The notes: generated by a model not told the origin, from the sequence alone. Shown: positions 15,066 through 24,932, counted from the stretch's first letter. The stretch: DNA of 64,000 nucleotides from Brachybacterium ginsengisoli (GCF_002407065.1 NZ_CP023564.1:682001-746000); one strand, 5' to 3'. Translations and numbers: made by a program.

Positions 15066-15719
15066 TCAGCCGGCGGTCATCAGGGGCTTCAGCCCCGCGG
15101 AGCGCTCCTCGGCGTCGCGGCCGTCGCACAGCTCCAGGAAGCGCGCCAGCATCAGGTGCCCGTTCTCGGTGAGCACCGACTCCGGGTGGAACTGGACCCC
15201 GTGCAGGGGCAGCTCGCGGTGGGCGAGGCCCATCACCATGCCGTCGGCGGTGCGCGCGGTGACCTCGAGCTCCTCGGGGATCGTCTCCGGCACCACGGTC
15301 AGCGAGTGATAGCGGGTGGCGATCATGGGGGAGGGGGCGCCCGCGAAGACGCTCGCCCCCTCATGCGTGAGCTCGCTGGTGCGGCCATGCATGAGCTGCG
15401 GGGCGTGGTCCACGGTGGCGCCGTAGAACTGGCCCAGCGCCTGATGGCCGAGGCACACCCCGAGCATGGGCAGCTCGACCTCGGCGCAGCGGCCGATCAC
15501 CTCGAGCGAGCGGCCGGCGGTGCTGGGGTTGCCTGGTCCGGGGGAGATCAGCACGCCGTCGAACCCGGTGAGGTCCACGGCGCCCGCGGCGTCCTGGGGC
15601 ACCTCGTCGTTGCGCACCACGACCGTCTCAGCGCCCATCTGCTGCAGGTAGCCGACGATCGTGAAGACGAAGCTGTCGTAGTTGTCGACCACGAGGATCC
15701 GTGCGGCCGGGGTGGTCAT
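15066..15719 (-). CDS. pabA: Aminodeoxychorismate/anthranilate synthase glutaminase subunit
   Basis: A class I glutamine amidotransferase of about 217 aa. The start VDNYDSFVF is typical of TrpG/PabA; the oxyanion loop is SPGPGNP, the nucleophile LGVCLGHQ, the His-Glu pair GVQFHPES. It supplies ammonia to a chorismate-using partner (PabB or TrpE), which is not in the window. This gene next to pknB is a standard actinobacterial arrangement. Three in-frame starts exist (15734, 15728, 15719); 15719 is chosen because GGGA lies 9 bp upstream and it avoids overlapping pknB. Confidence -1.
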   Translation of the reverse strand: MTTPAARILVVDNYDSFVFTIVGYLQQMGAETVVVRNDEVPQDAAGAVDLTGFDGVLISPGPGNPSTAGRSLEVIGRCAEVELPMLGVCLGHQALGQFYGATVDHAPQLMHGRTSELTHEGASVFAGAPSPMIATRYHSLTVVPETIPEELEVTARTADGMVMGLAHRELPLHGVQFHPESVLTENGHLMLARFLELCDGRDAEERSAGLKPLMTAG

Positions 15720-15720
15720 C

Positions 15721-17946
15721 TCAGTCATTCCCATTGCCGCTCCCGTTGTCGTTCCCGCGTCCGAGCTTGCCCTGCGCGTTGCCCTCGCCGTTGCCGGGCT
15801 CGTCGCTCGGCTGGTCCGTGGAGGGATCCTCCGTGGTCTCGGTCGGCGACGGGGAGTCCGAGGGCTCCTCGGTCGGGGACGGCGTCTCGGTCGGCGTCGG
15901 CGTCGGCGTCTTGGTCGGCGTCGGTGTCGGCGTCGGAGTGGGCTTCGGGCCGGAGGACACGATGATGGTGATGGTGGAGCCGCGAGGAACCTGCTCGTTC
16001 GCGGGCGGATCCGTCTGGATCACCTGTCCCTCGGACACGGACTCGGAGCTCTCCGTCTTCGAGGTGGTGCCGAAGCCGGCGTCCTCGAGCACCTTCTGGG
16101 CGTCGGCGAGCGAGCGGCCCGTGACGTTGGGGACGGCGACCGGGCCCGGGGCCGCGGCGACCACGAGATCCACCGTGGAGCCGAAGCGGACCGTGCCGCT
16201 GTCCGACGTCGGGGTCTGGGAGAGCACGGTGCCGGGCTCGGTCTCGTCGTCCTCCCGCTCGGAGGGCTCGGGGACCTCGAAGCCGCGGGCCTCGAGGGTC
16301 TCCTTCGCCTTGTCGATGTCCGTGCCGACGACATCGGGGATCTCGACGTTGCCGGAGGCAAAGCGCACCTCGACCGGGGAGCCCTTCTCGACGTTCGCGC
16401 CGCCCTGCGGCGAGGTGCTCGCCACGGTGCCCGCCTCCTGCGGGACATCCTCCGTGTCGCCCTCGGTCATCGTCAGCCCGGCGTCCTCGAGCGCCTTCTG
16501 GGCCTCCTCGCGGGACTTGCCCTGGAGGTCGTCGGGAACGGTCGTGGCCCCGGCTCCGCCGGAGACGGTCACCTCGACCTTCGACCCGACCGGGACCTCG
16601 GTGCCCTCGGGCGGATCGGTGTCGATGACGCTGCCCGCCTCGACATCAGGGTTCTCCGCCGTGACGAAGGTCGGCTCGAGGCCGGCGTCGCGCAGGGCCG
16701 CCCGGGCGTCGTCCTGGGAGTCGCCGGAGACGGCCGGGATCGCCACCATCTCAGGGCCCTGGTCCCAGGGCTTGGTGATCGCGAGCGCGGCGGCGACGAG
16801 GCCCAGCACGGCGAGGATCACCAGGATGATCAGCCACCAGGGTCGACGACGCTTCTCGTCGTCCTCCACCACGACCTCCTCGGCCGGGTGCAGGGCGAGC
16901 GGTCCCGTGCTGGGCGTGGTGGCGGAGAGCCCGCCCCAGCTCCGTGCGGCCAGCCCCGCGGCACCCGCGGCACCACCCGCCGCGCCCATCGCGGGCAGGG
17001 CCTCGGTGGCGTCGCCGACCGGCCCGAGCACCGTGGTGGCCTCGGGATCGTCGCCTGCGGGGACGGCGCCTCCGGCGAGGTTCGGGGCCCGGCCGGAGAC
17101 CACGGCGGCGATGTCGCGGGAGAAGGCCACCGCGCTCGGGTAGCGCTGCTCGCGGTCCTTGGTCAGGCCGGTGAGGATCACCGCGTCCAGAGGAGGGGTG
17201 ATCGCCGGGTTGTAGGCCGAGGGCGGATGCGGCTCCTCGCGCACGTGCTGGTACGCGATGGAGACCGGGGTGTCGCCGGTGAACGGCGGGCGACCGGTGA
17301 GCATCTCGAACATCACGCAGGCCGCGGAGTAGATGTCGGAGCGGGCGTCGACCAGCTGGCCGCGGGCCTGCTCCGGGGAGAGGTACTGGGCGGTGCCCAT
17401 CACGGCCTGGGTCGCGGTCATCGCGCTGGTGGCGTCGGCGATCGCGCGGGCGATGCCGAAGTCCATCACCTTCACGGCGCCGGCCTCGTCGATCATGATG
17501 TTGCCGGGCTTGATGTCCCGGTGCACGATCCCGGCGCGGTGCGAGTACTCCAGGGCGCTCAGCAGCGCGGCCATGATCTCGCCGGCCTGCGCGGCGGGCA
17601 TCGGGTTCTCCGGATCGATGTACTCGCGCAGAGTCCTGCCCTGGACGTACTCCATCACGATGTAGGGGATCGTGATCTCGGCCCCGGTGATCGTGCTCTG
17701 CTGCTCCTCGCCGGTGTCGTACACGGCGACGATGGAGGGATGGTTCAGGGAGGCGGCGCTGTGCGCCTCGCGCCGGAAGCGCTCCTGGAAGCTGGCGTCC
17801 CGGGCGAGGTCCGAGCGCAGCACCTTGACGGCGACGGTGCGATGCAGACGGGTGTCCTCCGCGAGGAACACCTCCGCCATGCCACCGGTGCCGAGGATCT
17901 TCCCCAGGCGGTATCTCCCGCCCAGGACCACGCTGTTCTCGCTCAC
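15721..17946 (-). CDS. pknB: Serine/threonine protein kinase PknB with PASTA domains
   Basis: A protein of 741 aa. The kinase domain (about 1-270) has GTGGMAEV (P-loop), catalytic Lys41, HRDIKPGNIMID and DFGIARA. A single membrane helix is near residues 369-390. The extracellular part holds four PASTA repeats (starts such as VAIPAVSG, TVPDDLQG, EIPDVVGT, AVPNVTG), which bind muropeptides or lipid II. A Pro/Thr-rich tail of alternating PTPT follows. PknB senses cell-wall precursors and phosphorylates division and wall regulators. It is the last kinase of the fhaA-pknB operon, with an ATGA overlap with pknA. Confidence -1.
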   Translation of the reverse strand: MSENSVVLGGRYRLGKILGTGGMAEVFLAEDTRLHRTVAVKVLRSDLARDASFQERFRREAHSAASLNHPSIVAVYDTGEEQQSTITGAEITIPYIVMEYVQGRTLREYIDPENPMPAAQAGEIMAALLSALEYSHRAGIVHRDIKPGNIMIDEAGAVKVMDFGIARAIADATSAMTATQAVMGTAQYLSPEQARGQLVDARSDIYSAACVMFEMLTGRPPFTGDTPVSIAYQHVREEPHPPSAYNPAITPPLDAVILTGLTKDREQRYPSAVAFSRDIAAVVSGRAPNLAGGAVPAGDDPEATTVLGPVGDATEALPAMGAAGGAAGAAGLAARSWGGLSATTPSTGPLALHPAEEVVVEDDEKRRRPWWLIILVILAVLGLVAAALAITKPWDQGPEMVAIPAVSGDSQDDARAALRDAGLEPTFVTAENPDVEAGSVIDTDPPEGTEVPVGSKVEVTVSGGAGATTVPDDLQGKSREEAQKALEDAGLTMTEGDTEDVPQEAGTVASTSPQGGANVEKGSPVEVRFASGNVEIPDVVGTDIDKAKETLEARGFEVPEPSEREDDETEPGTVLSQTPTSDSGTVRFGSTVDLVVAAAPGPVAVPNVTGRSLADAQKVLEDAGFGTTSKTESSESVSEGQVIQTDPPANEQVPRGSTITIIVSSGPKPTPTPTPTPTKTPTPTPTETPSPTEEPSDSPSPTETTEDPSTDQPSDEPGNGEGNAQGKLGRGNDNGSGNGND

Positions 17947-19523
17947 TCCACACCCGTCCTCATGCCATGGTCGACCCCGACCGATCCGACCATCGTAGTT
18001 CCTGACGGCGTGTCAGCCGCTGCGACGTGAGCCATCTCCGGCACGCCCGGGAGGCCCTCGGCGCCGAGCGGCAGCAGGCCCAGCCCGCCCGCGACCGCGG
18101 CGATGATCGCCACGACCACCAGCAGGAGCAGCACCAGCCCGGGCAGCGACATCCCGCCCACCTTGCGACCGGTCGTGGAGGTGCCGCGCACCGTCCGCGA
18201 CGAGGTCGCGGTGTCGACGCCGTCGAAGGCGGCGATCCCTGCCGGGCGCCTGCCCGAGCCGCTCCCGCTGTCCCCGGCATCGCGCGGCGGCGACGAGGGG
18301 GAGGACGCCGAGCGGGCGGAGTCCGCCGAGCTCGCGGACAGGCTCGAGCTCGCGGAGAGGGCCGAGCTCGCCGACAGGCCGGGGCTCGCCGCGCGCGCCG
18401 TCCGCGCCGAGCGGTGCGGGGCGGACCCGGCGGAGGCGGCGGAGAGCGCTGAGGGGCCGGAGGCCCCGGAGCGGTGACGGATCCCGCGGCCCCGGCCGGA
18501 CAGCGGCAGAGGCATGGCGGCGGTGCGGGTGCCGGTGGGCGAGGCTCCGGGCCGACGCTCGGCGGGCGAGGATCCCGCGGCGCCCCGACCCTCGTCGCTG
18601 CGGCGATCCGCTCCGGGCTGGACCCGGTTCTCCCCGGTCCAGTCGTGGTCGGCGACCTTCGTCAGCGGGATCGCGCCGGTGCTGAAGCGCGGCTCGACGC
18701 CCCGCTGGACCGCCTCGAGGATCCGCGACACGGCCGCGGCGGAGCGCGGGCGGTTCGCCGGCGCCTTGGCCAGCATCATCATCACCAGGCGGCGCAGATC
18801 GGCGTTGATCGCCTCGGGCAGCGCCGGCGGCTGCTGCTTGACCTGGGCCATCGCGATCTCCACCTGGCTCGAGCCGGTGAAGGGACGCTTGCCCACCAGC
18901 ATCTCGTAGCCCACGATGCCCAGCGCGTAGATATCCGAGAGAGAGGTGGCCTGCTTGCCCATCGCCTGCTCGGGGGAGAGGTACTGGGCGGTGCCCATCA
19001 CCAGGCCGGTCTTGGTCAGCCGTGCCTGGTCCTTGCTGCGCGCGATCCCGAAGTCGGTGATCTTCATGGCCCAGTCGTTCTTCTGGTCGACCAGGATGTT
19101 CTCGGGCTTCACATCGCGGTGGACGACGCCCTTGGAGTGAGCGGCGTCCAGCGCGCGGGCGAGCTCGACCAGCAGCGCGACGACCCGCTTCTCGGGCAGG
19201 CCGCCGGGGTTCTCCTCGATGATGTCCGAGAGCGGACGGCCCGGGCAGAGCTCCATCACGATGTACGCGCGGCCGTCGAGCTCGCCGTAGTCGTAGAGCG
19301 CGGCGATCCCGTCATGGGAGAGGGCCGCGGTGTGGCGCGCCTCGGCGCGGAAGCGCTTGAGGAAGCCCTCGTCGCCCGCGTACTCCTCGCGCAGCACCTT
19401 GATCGCGACCTCGCGCTCGAGCTCCTGGTCGAGACCCTTCCAGACCTGACCCATCCCGCCGGTGGCGATCAGCGAGGTCAGCTCGTAGCGTCCTTCGAGC
19501 ACGAGTCCTGGTTCTGTCTTCAC
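17943..19523 (-). CDS. pknA: Serine/threonine protein kinase PknA
   Basis: A protein of 526 aa from GTG 19523, overlapping the pbpA stop as GTGA. The kinase has ATGGMGQVW (P-loop), Lys42, VHRDVKPENILVD and DFGIARS. A long Ser/Ala/Arg-rich juxtamembrane linker follows, then one membrane helix (LPGLVLLLLVVVAIIAAVAGG) and a short extracellular tail without PASTA. PknA partners PknB in controlling growth and septation. A longer open frame upstream (to 19679) lies inside pbpA and is rejected. Confidence -1.
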   Translation of the reverse strand: MKTEPGLVLEGRYELTSLIATGGMGQVWKGLDQELEREVAIKVLREEYAGDEGFLKRFRAEARHTAALSHDGIAALYDYGELDGRAYIVMELCPGRPLSDIIEENPGGLPEKRVVALLVELARALDAAHSKGVVHRDVKPENILVDQKNDWAMKITDFGIARSKDQARLTKTGLVMGTAQYLSPEQAMGKQATSLSDIYALGIVGYEMLVGKRPFTGSSQVEIAMAQVKQQPPALPEAINADLRRLVMMMLAKAPANRPRSAAAVSRILEAVQRGVEPRFSTGAIPLTKVADHDWTGENRVQPGADRRSDEGRGAAGSSPAERRPGASPTGTRTAAMPLPLSGRGRGIRHRSGASGPSALSAASAGSAPHRSARTARAASPGLSASSALSASSSLSASSADSARSASSPSSPPRDAGDSGSGSGRRPAGIAAFDGVDTATSSRTVRGTSTTGRKVGGMSLPGLVLLLLVVVAIIAAVAGGLGLLPLGAEGLPGVPEMAHVAAADTPSGTTMVGSVGVDHGMRTGVE

Positions 19524-20965
19524 GGCTTGATCACCGCCTCCATCACGTCCTTGGCGATCGGCGCCGCGGTCTGCGAGCCGTATCCGCCTTCCTCCACCAC
19601 GACCGCCACGGCGATCTTGCGGTCTCCCTGCTGTGCATAGCCCACGTACCAGGAGTGCGGGGCCCGGCCCTCGCCCCATTCGGCGGTGCCGGTCTTGCCG
19701 CCCACCTCGACGCCCGGGATCGCCGCGGCGGTGCCGGTGCCGTCCTCGACCACGCCCACCATCATCGTGCGCATCTCGGCGGCGTTGGCCGCGCTGAGCG
19801 GCTGCCCGACCTCCTTCGGGGTGAGCTCGGCGACCGTGGACAGGTCGCTCGTGCGCACGGCGTCGACGAGCTGCGGCTGCATGACCACGCCGTCGTTCGC
19901 GAAGGCGCCGGCCACCATCGCCATCTGCAGCGGCGTCACCCGGGTCTCGTACTGCCCGATCGAGGAGGACGCGATCTGGGCGTCGTCCATCCCCTCGCCC
20001 ATCGTCGACGGGGTCACCGACATCGGGATCTCCTGGCGCTGTCCGAAGCCGAAGCCCTCGGCGGTCTCGCGCAGCTGGTCCTCGCCCAGGTCCACCCCGA
20101 GCATCGCGAAGGAGGTGTTGCAGGACTGGCGCAGGGCGTCGGCCAGGGTGGAGGCGTCGTCGGGCCCGCAGGCCTCGGTGTTCCCCCCGGCGTGGTTGTT
20201 CATCACCGCGGAGGAGTTCGGCAGGGTCCAGGTGCCCGGGCCCGGGATCTCGGAGTCGGCGGTGTACTTGCCGGACTCCAGGGCGGAGGCCGCCACGACG
20301 AGCTTGAAGGAGGAGCCCGGCGGGTAGAGGTCACCGCCGATCGCACGGTTGGTCAGCGGCCGGTCGGGGTCCTCGTTGAGCTCGGTCCAGGCGTCCTGCA
20401 CGGACGCCCGGTCATGGGAGGCGAGCCGGTTCGGGTCATAGCTGGGGGCGGAGACCATGGCCAGCACGGCGCCGGTCTCCGGATCGAGCGCGACCACGGC
20501 GCCGCGGCGTCCGTCCAGCGCGTTCCAGGCGGCCTCCTGGGCTCCGGCGTCGAGCGTGAGGTCGACGGTCGCGCCCTGTCCCTGACGGCCCGAGAGGATG
20601 TCGGAGATGCGGTGGTAGAACAGCGCGTCGGCCTCGCCCGAGAGGGTGTCGTTCAGCGAGCGCTCGACGCCGGTGAAGCCGTACAGCACCGAGTAGTACC
20701 CGCTGACGGGGGCGTACATCTGGCCGGGGTCGTAGGTGCGCAGGTAGCCGTAGGTGTCGTCCGAGGTCTCCGAGAGCGCGATCGGATGGCCGTCCACCAC
20801 GATCGCGCCGCGATGGCGGCCGTACTCGTTGTAGAGGGTCCGATCGTTCTGGCTGTGGGCGTTCAGACGATCCTTGGCGACCACCTGGAAGTAGGTGGTC
20901 GAGGTGAACAGCAGCACGAAGAGCACGCTGATCACGAGCCAGACATGGCGCAGCGGCCGGTTCAT
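19520..20965 (-). CDS. pbpA: Class B penicillin-binding protein PbpA
   Basis: A protein of 481 aa with an N-terminal membrane anchor (WLVISVLFVLLFTSTTYF), a dimerisation domain, and a transpeptidase domain with SSFK (Ser218 nucleophile), SCN (281-283) and KTG (424-426). It cross-links peptidoglycan with its paired SEDS glycosyltransferase, encoded immediately upstream (ATGA overlap). It corresponds to PbpA of the mycobacterial pknAB operon, needed for normal septation and length control. Confidence -1.
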   Translation of the reverse strand: MNRPLRHVWLVISVLFVLLFTSTTYFQVVAKDRLNAHSQNDRTLYNEYGRHRGAIVVDGHPIALSETSDDTYGYLRTYDPGQMYAPVSGYYSVLYGFTGVERSLNDTLSGEADALFYHRISDILSGRQGQGATVDLTLDAGAQEAAWNALDGRRGAVVALDPETGAVLAMVSAPSYDPNRLASHDRASVQDAWTELNEDPDRPLTNRAIGGDLYPPGSSFKLVVAASALESGKYTADSEIPGPGTWTLPNSSAVMNNHAGGNTEACGPDDASTLADALRQSCNTSFAMLGVDLGEDQLRETAEGFGFGQRQEIPMSVTPSTMGEGMDDAQIASSSIGQYETRVTPLQMAMVAGAFANDGVVMQPQLVDAVRTSDLSTVAELTPKEVGQPLSAANAAEMRTMMVGVVEDGTGTAAAIPGVEVGGKTGTAEWGEGRAPHSWYVGYAQQGDRKIAVAVVVEEGGYGSQTAAPIAKDVMEAVIKP

Positions 20966-22350
20966 GCACCCACCTCCTGGGGGCGAGGTCCGGCAGGAGT
21001 CCCGGCGCCGGGGACCTGCTGGGCGGCGGGACGCCGGGCGGCGTCGGAGAGCCGCACCAGGATCCCGGCGATGATCCAGTTGCACACCAGAGAGCTGCCG
21101 CCCGCGGCGAGGAAGGGGAGGGTCAGGCCGGTCAGCGGGATCACCCGGGTGACGCCTCCGACGACCACGAAGACCTGCAGCGCCATCACGAACCCGAGGC
21201 CGCCGGCCAGCAGCGTGCCGAAGCCGTCGGAGATGCCCACGGCGGCGCGCAGCGCCCGCTGCACGAGCAGCAGGTAGAGCAGCAGCAGCGCGAAGGCGCC
21301 GACCATGCCGAGCTCCTCGGCGAAGGAGGAGAAGATGAAGTCGGACTCGGCATGGGGGACCACGTCGGGTCGGCCCTCGCCGAGACCGGCGCCGGTGAGG
21401 CCGCCGTTGGCGAGGCCGAAGAGGCCCTTCGCCACCTGCTCGCAGCTGCCGTAGTTCTCGGACGAGAGCGGGTCGAGCCAGCACTTGATGCGGACTTTGA
21501 CGTGCCCCATCTGGGTGGCGGCGAAGATCGCCGGAGGCAGGAACATCACGGCCCCGATCACCAGCCAGCTGAGCCGGTCGGTGGCGACGTACAGCATCGC
21601 CACGAAGAGGCCGAAGAACATCAGCGAGGTGCCGAGGTCCGTCTGGAAGACGAGCACGGCCATCGCGAAGCCCCAGGCCACCAGGATGGGACCGAAGTCC
21701 GACCAGCGCGGCAGGTGGATGCCCAGCACCTTCGGGCCGGCGAGCGCGAGGGTGTCGCGCCGGGAGACCAGGTAGCCGGCGAAGAAGATGGCGAAGGCGA
21801 TCTTCGCCAGCTCCGCGGGCTGGAAGCTGAATCCGGCGATGCTGATCCAGATCTTCGAGCCGTTGCGGTCCGCGCCGATCACGGGGGTGAGCGGGAGCAG
21901 CAGCAGCACGGCGCCGGCCACGGCGCTGATCCAGGTGTAGCGGCGCAGTCGACGGTGATCGCGCAGCAGGACCAGCACGGCGACGCACAGGAGCACCCCC
22001 AGCACCGCCCACAGCATCTGTCGGTCGGCGCTCGCCGAGGTACGGATCCCGTAGACCTGGTTCGCGGAGTGGACCGACTCGATCATCGTGATGCCCAGCA
22101 GGTTCAGCAACACCACCACCGGAAGGATCACGGGATCCGCGTAGGGGGTCCGCCACATCACGGCGATCTGCAGGACGAGGGCGAGGACGGCGGCGCCGAT
22201 CCCGAACCCCATCAGGCCGTCGGGCAGCTCGTCGAAGCGGCCCAGGCCCACGAGTGCATAGGCGCCCACCCCGATGACCACCGCGGAGACCAGCAGCAGC
22301 GCCTGGGTGAGACGGCGCGGGCGCGCGGTGTAGGAGACGATCGTGGCCAC
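20962..22350 (-). CDS. rodA: FtsW/RodA/SpoVE (SEDS) peptidoglycan glycosyltransferase
   Basis: A protein of 462 aa from GTG 22350 with about 10-12 membrane helices. SEDS features include NGSKIWISIAGFSFQPAELAK, the large extracellular loop with a potential active-site acid near GEGRPDVVPHAESDFIFSS, and the family C-terminal motif PLTGLTLPFLAAGGSSLVC. It polymerises lipid II at the outer membrane face and works with PbpA. It overlaps pstP by 1 bp and pbpA by 4 bp. Confidence -1.
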   Translation of the reverse strand: MATIVSYTARPRRLTQALLLVSAVVIGVGAYALVGLGRFDELPDGLMGFGIGAAVLALVLQIAVMWRTPYADPVILPVVVLLNLLGITMIESVHSANQVYGIRTSASADRQMLWAVLGVLLCVAVLVLLRDHRRLRRYTWISAVAGAVLLLLPLTPVIGADRNGSKIWISIAGFSFQPAELAKIAFAIFFAGYLVSRRDTLALAGPKVLGIHLPRWSDFGPILVAWGFAMAVLVFQTDLGTSLMFFGLFVAMLYVATDRLSWLVIGAVMFLPPAIFAATQMGHVKVRIKCWLDPLSSENYGSCEQVAKGLFGLANGGLTGAGLGEGRPDVVPHAESDFIFSSFAEELGMVGAFALLLLYLLLVQRALRAAVGISDGFGTLLAGGLGFVMALQVFVVVGGVTRVIPLTGLTLPFLAAGGSSLVCNWIIAGILVRLSDAARRPAAQQVPGAGTPAGPRPQEVGA

Positions 22351-23693
22351 TACGTGCCCTCGCCCTCATCAGGGGTGGGGGTGCCGCCGCCGTCGGAGGC
22401 GCCGCCCGCGTCCGAGGCTCCGCCGGAGTCGGAGGCGCCGCCGGCGTCCGACGGGGCGGGGGCGGGAAGCGGCTGGTTCGAGATCGAGACCTGTTCGAGG
22501 CGGTCGATGATCTGGTCGGCGGAGCTCCGGTCGGAGGCCGTGATGGTGCTCTGGACCTGCTGACGGGTCACCTCGGGGAGGTCCGCGAGGGCGATGTCGG
22601 TGACCTCGACCGGCTCGGACATCGAGATCGGTCCCAGGTCCTGGGAGAGGCCCTGGTAGAGCACCACGTTGGTGCCATCGGTGCCGACGTAGAACTGACG
22701 CTGCGACCAGGCGTATCCGGCCCAGAGCACACCGCCGAGCAGCGCGATCAGGAGCATCATGACCACCAGCACCGGCCAGGGGCTGCGTCGAGGGGGCTCC
22801 TCCGAGGAGAAGTCGTCGTCCTCGTAGGGGACGGCGGGCTCCTCCCGGGTGAGCGCGGCCGCCTTGGCGGCGGGGCCGGAGGCGGCCGTGGGGGCGTGGC
22901 GGTTCCGGGCCGCGGAGCCGACGATCTGCGGGGTGGTGGACGGGGCCTCGACGCCGCGCGGCAGCTCCTCGAGGTCGATCACGTCCGCGACGATGCAGGT
23001 GATGTTGTCCGGTCCGCCGCCCTTGAGGGCCAGCTGGATCAGCTCCTCGGCGCACTCGCCGGGGTCCTCGAAGTCCGTCAGGGCAGCACCGATGGTGTCC
23101 AGGGAGACCAGGCCGGAGAGCCCGTCGGAGCACAGCATCCAGCGGTCCCCGGGATGCGCGGGGCGCAGCGAGAGGTCCAGCTCCGGATCCGCGTCGACGT
23201 CGCCGAGCACGCGCATCAACACCGACCGCTGGGGGTGGCGCTCGGCCTCCTCCTCGGTGAGCCGCCCCTCGTCCAGCAGGCGCTGCACGAAGGTGTGGTC
23301 CTTGGTGATCTGGGTGGCCTCGCCGTCCCGCAGCAGGTAGGCGCGGGAGTCGCCGATGTGGGCGAGGGCGAACTTGCCCTCGGCCCGCAGCATCGCGGTG
23401 ATGGTGGTGCCGAGTCCCCGCAGCTGCGGCTCGTCGCGGGCGCGGCGCAGGATCTCCTGGTTCGCCTCGAGCACGCTCTCCTCGAGGGTGGCGACGATGT
23501 CGGAGGCGGGGGTCTCGGAGTCCAGCTGGGCCAGGTGGCCGATCGCCACGGAGGAGGCGACGTCGCCCCCGGCGTGGCCGCCCATGCCGTCGGCGACCAC
23601 CAGCAGGTGGCTGCCGGCGTAGCCGGAGTCCTGGTTGTTGGACCGCACGAGGCCGACGTCGGAGCGGGCGGCGTACCGCAGAGCGATGCTCAT
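22350..23693 (-). CDS. pstP: PP2C-type Ser/Thr protein phosphatase PstP
   Basis: A protein of 447 aa. The PP2C metal-site motifs are SNNQDSGY (residues 18-25), VADGMGGHAGG (Asp35), GTTITAM, DHTFVQ, CSDGLSG and GGPDNIT. A linker leads to one membrane helix (PVLVVMMLLIALLGGVLWAGY) and an extracellular domain. The C-terminus has GGASD repeats. It reverses phosphorylation by PknA/PknB and sits in the same operon, the usual place for this phosphatase. Confidence -1.
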   Translation of the reverse strand: MSIALRYAARSDVGLVRSNNQDSGYAGSHLLVVADGMGGHAGGDVASSVAIGHLAQLDSETPASDIVATLEESVLEANQEILRRARDEPQLRGLGTTITAMLRAEGKFALAHIGDSRAYLLRDGEATQITKDHTFVQRLLDEGRLTEEEAERHPQRSVLMRVLGDVDADPELDLSLRPAHPGDRWMLCSDGLSGLVSLDTIGAALTDFEDPGECAEELIQLALKGGGPDNITCIVADVIDLEELPRGVEAPSTTPQIVGSAARNRHAPTAASGPAAKAAALTREEPAVPYEDDDFSSEEPPRRSPWPVLVVMMLLIALLGGVLWAGYAWSQRQFYVGTDGTNVVLYQGLSQDLGPISMSEPVEVTDIALADLPEVTRQQVQSTITASDRSSADQIIDRLEQVSISNQPLPAPAPSDAGGASDSGGASDAGGASDGGGTPTPDEGEGT

Positions 23694-24211
23694 CGCGGAC
23701 CTCGTCTCAGTTCGATCTCGGTGCGGCCGATCCGCACCTGGGCGCCCGGGCGGAACGGGACGGCGCCCTCGATCCGGTTGCCCGACACCAGGGTGCCGTT
23801 GGTCGAGCCCAGATCCTCCACCATCCACTCGCCGTCGCGCTGGAACACGCGGGCGTGGCGGTTGGAGGCGTAGTCGTCGTCGAGCACGAGGGTGCACTCG
23901 GGGGCCCGTCCGATGAGGATCGGGGTGGATCCCAGGGACAGCGAGGTCCCGCGCAGGGGACCGGCGGTGACCACCATCGCGGCCTGGGTGACCTCGGGAT
24001 CCGTGCGCAGGCGCGAGGGGTCCGCGTCGGCGCCTCCGCCGGCGAGCGGGCCCGAGGCGGGTCGCTGCTCGCGCCGCGGGTCGCGGCTGGAGCGGGTGAC
24101 CACGGTGGTGCCGAAGAGGTCGCTGCGCAGCACCAGCACCACGACGATCACGAAGATCCACAGCGCCAGCACGAAGCCGAGGCGCAGTGCGACCAGTGTC
24201 AGTTCGCTCAT
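23690..24211 (-). CDS. fhaB: FHA-domain protein FhaB (FipA)
   Basis: A protein of 173 aa: N-terminal membrane helix (ALRLGFVLALWIFVIVVVLV), a Thr-containing linker, then a C-terminal FHA domain with GRAPECTLVLDD, the phosphothreonine-binding SNRHARV and the conserved DLGSTNGT. The threonines near VTRSSRDP and TDPEVTQ are possible kinase sites. FhaB/FipA links PknA signalling to the divisome in mycobacteria. ATGA overlap with pstP. Confidence -1.
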   Translation of the reverse strand: MSELTLVALRLGFVLALWIFVIVVVLVLRSDLFGTTVVTRSSRDPRREQRPASGPLAGGGADADPSRLRTDPEVTQAAMVVTAGPLRGTSLSLGSTPILIGRAPECTLVLDDDYASNRHARVFQRDGEWMVEDLGSTNGTLVSGNRIEGAVPFRPGAQVRIGRTEIELRRGPR

Positions 24212-24218
24212 GGGGCGT

Positions 24219-24932
24219 TCACCAGCCGGCCGTGCCGGCGGCGGGCAGCAGGACGGTCATCCGGGTGCGGCCGATCTTGACCAGCGAGCGGTCCTGGAGC
24301 GCCACGGGGGTGCGGATCCGCTCCCCGTCGACGAAGGTGCCGTTGGTGGAGCCGAGGTCGGTGGCGACGAGCGTCGAATCGGGGTCGGTGCGCAGCTCGA
24401 GGTGGTGCCGGGAGACGCCGGTGTCCTCGAGGATGATGTCGGCATCGCCGCCGCGGCCGATCACGGTCACGGGACCGGTCAGCAGGTACTGCTGGCCGTC
24501 GATCTCGATGATCGGGCTCCCGCCGGACCCCGACTGGGCGGCATCGGTGGCGGGCGCGACGCTGCCGCGCTCGGTGCGCGACTCGGTCTCGAACCGGCCC
24601 TGTCGCACCTCGTCGTCCTGGTCCAGGGTCACCGTGACGCCGCCGACGAACATGTAGCGCTGCTTGTCGGCATGCTCCATGAGCACCCGCTGCAGCTCGT
24701 CGAGCAGGGTGTCCTGCCAGGAGCTGAAACGCTCGAAGTCCTGAGGGTGCAGGTAGATGCAGTAGATGTTGGGCGCCAGGGTCCGCGTGCGGTCCAGCAC
24801 CTGGATCTGGTCATCGCACTCGCGCTTGAGCCCCTGCGCCAGGTCGAGCGGCTTCAGCTGCCCACGACCGGGCGAGAAGACGCTCGTCACGCCGCGATCG
24901 AGGCCGCGCTCGATCCGATCCAAGATCCCCAC
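24219..24932 (-). CDS. fhaA: FHA-domain protein FhaA (DUF3662-FHA)
   Basis: A protein of 237 aa from GTG 24932, with AAGGA 8 bp upstream. Residues 1 to about 115 form the DUF3662 domain (starting GILDRIERGLDRGVTSVFS). The C-terminal FHA domain has GRGGDADIILED, SRHHLEL and DLGSTNGTFVDG. FhaA binds phosphorylated partners such as the MviN pseudokinase in mycobacteria, to restrain peptidoglycan precursor flipping. It is the first gene of the kinase/phosphatase operon. Confidence -1.
   Translation of the reverse strand: MGILDRIERGLDRGVTSVFSPGRGQLKPLDLAQGLKRECDDQIQVLDRTRTLAPNIYCIYLHPQDFERFSSWQDTLLDELQRVLMEHADKQRYMFVGGVTVTLDQDDEVRQGRFETESRTERGSVAPATDAAQSGSGGSPIIEIDGQQYLLTGPVTVIGRGGDADIILEDTGVSRHHLELRTDPDSTLVATDLGSTNGTFVDGERIRTPVALQDRSLVKIGRTRMTVLLPAAGTAGW

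Noticed and set aside
19524-19679. Upstream extension of pknA
   Set aside because: It lies inside pbpA and reads as Arg/Gly-rich shadow; GTG 19523 with GTGA coupling fits the kinase start.
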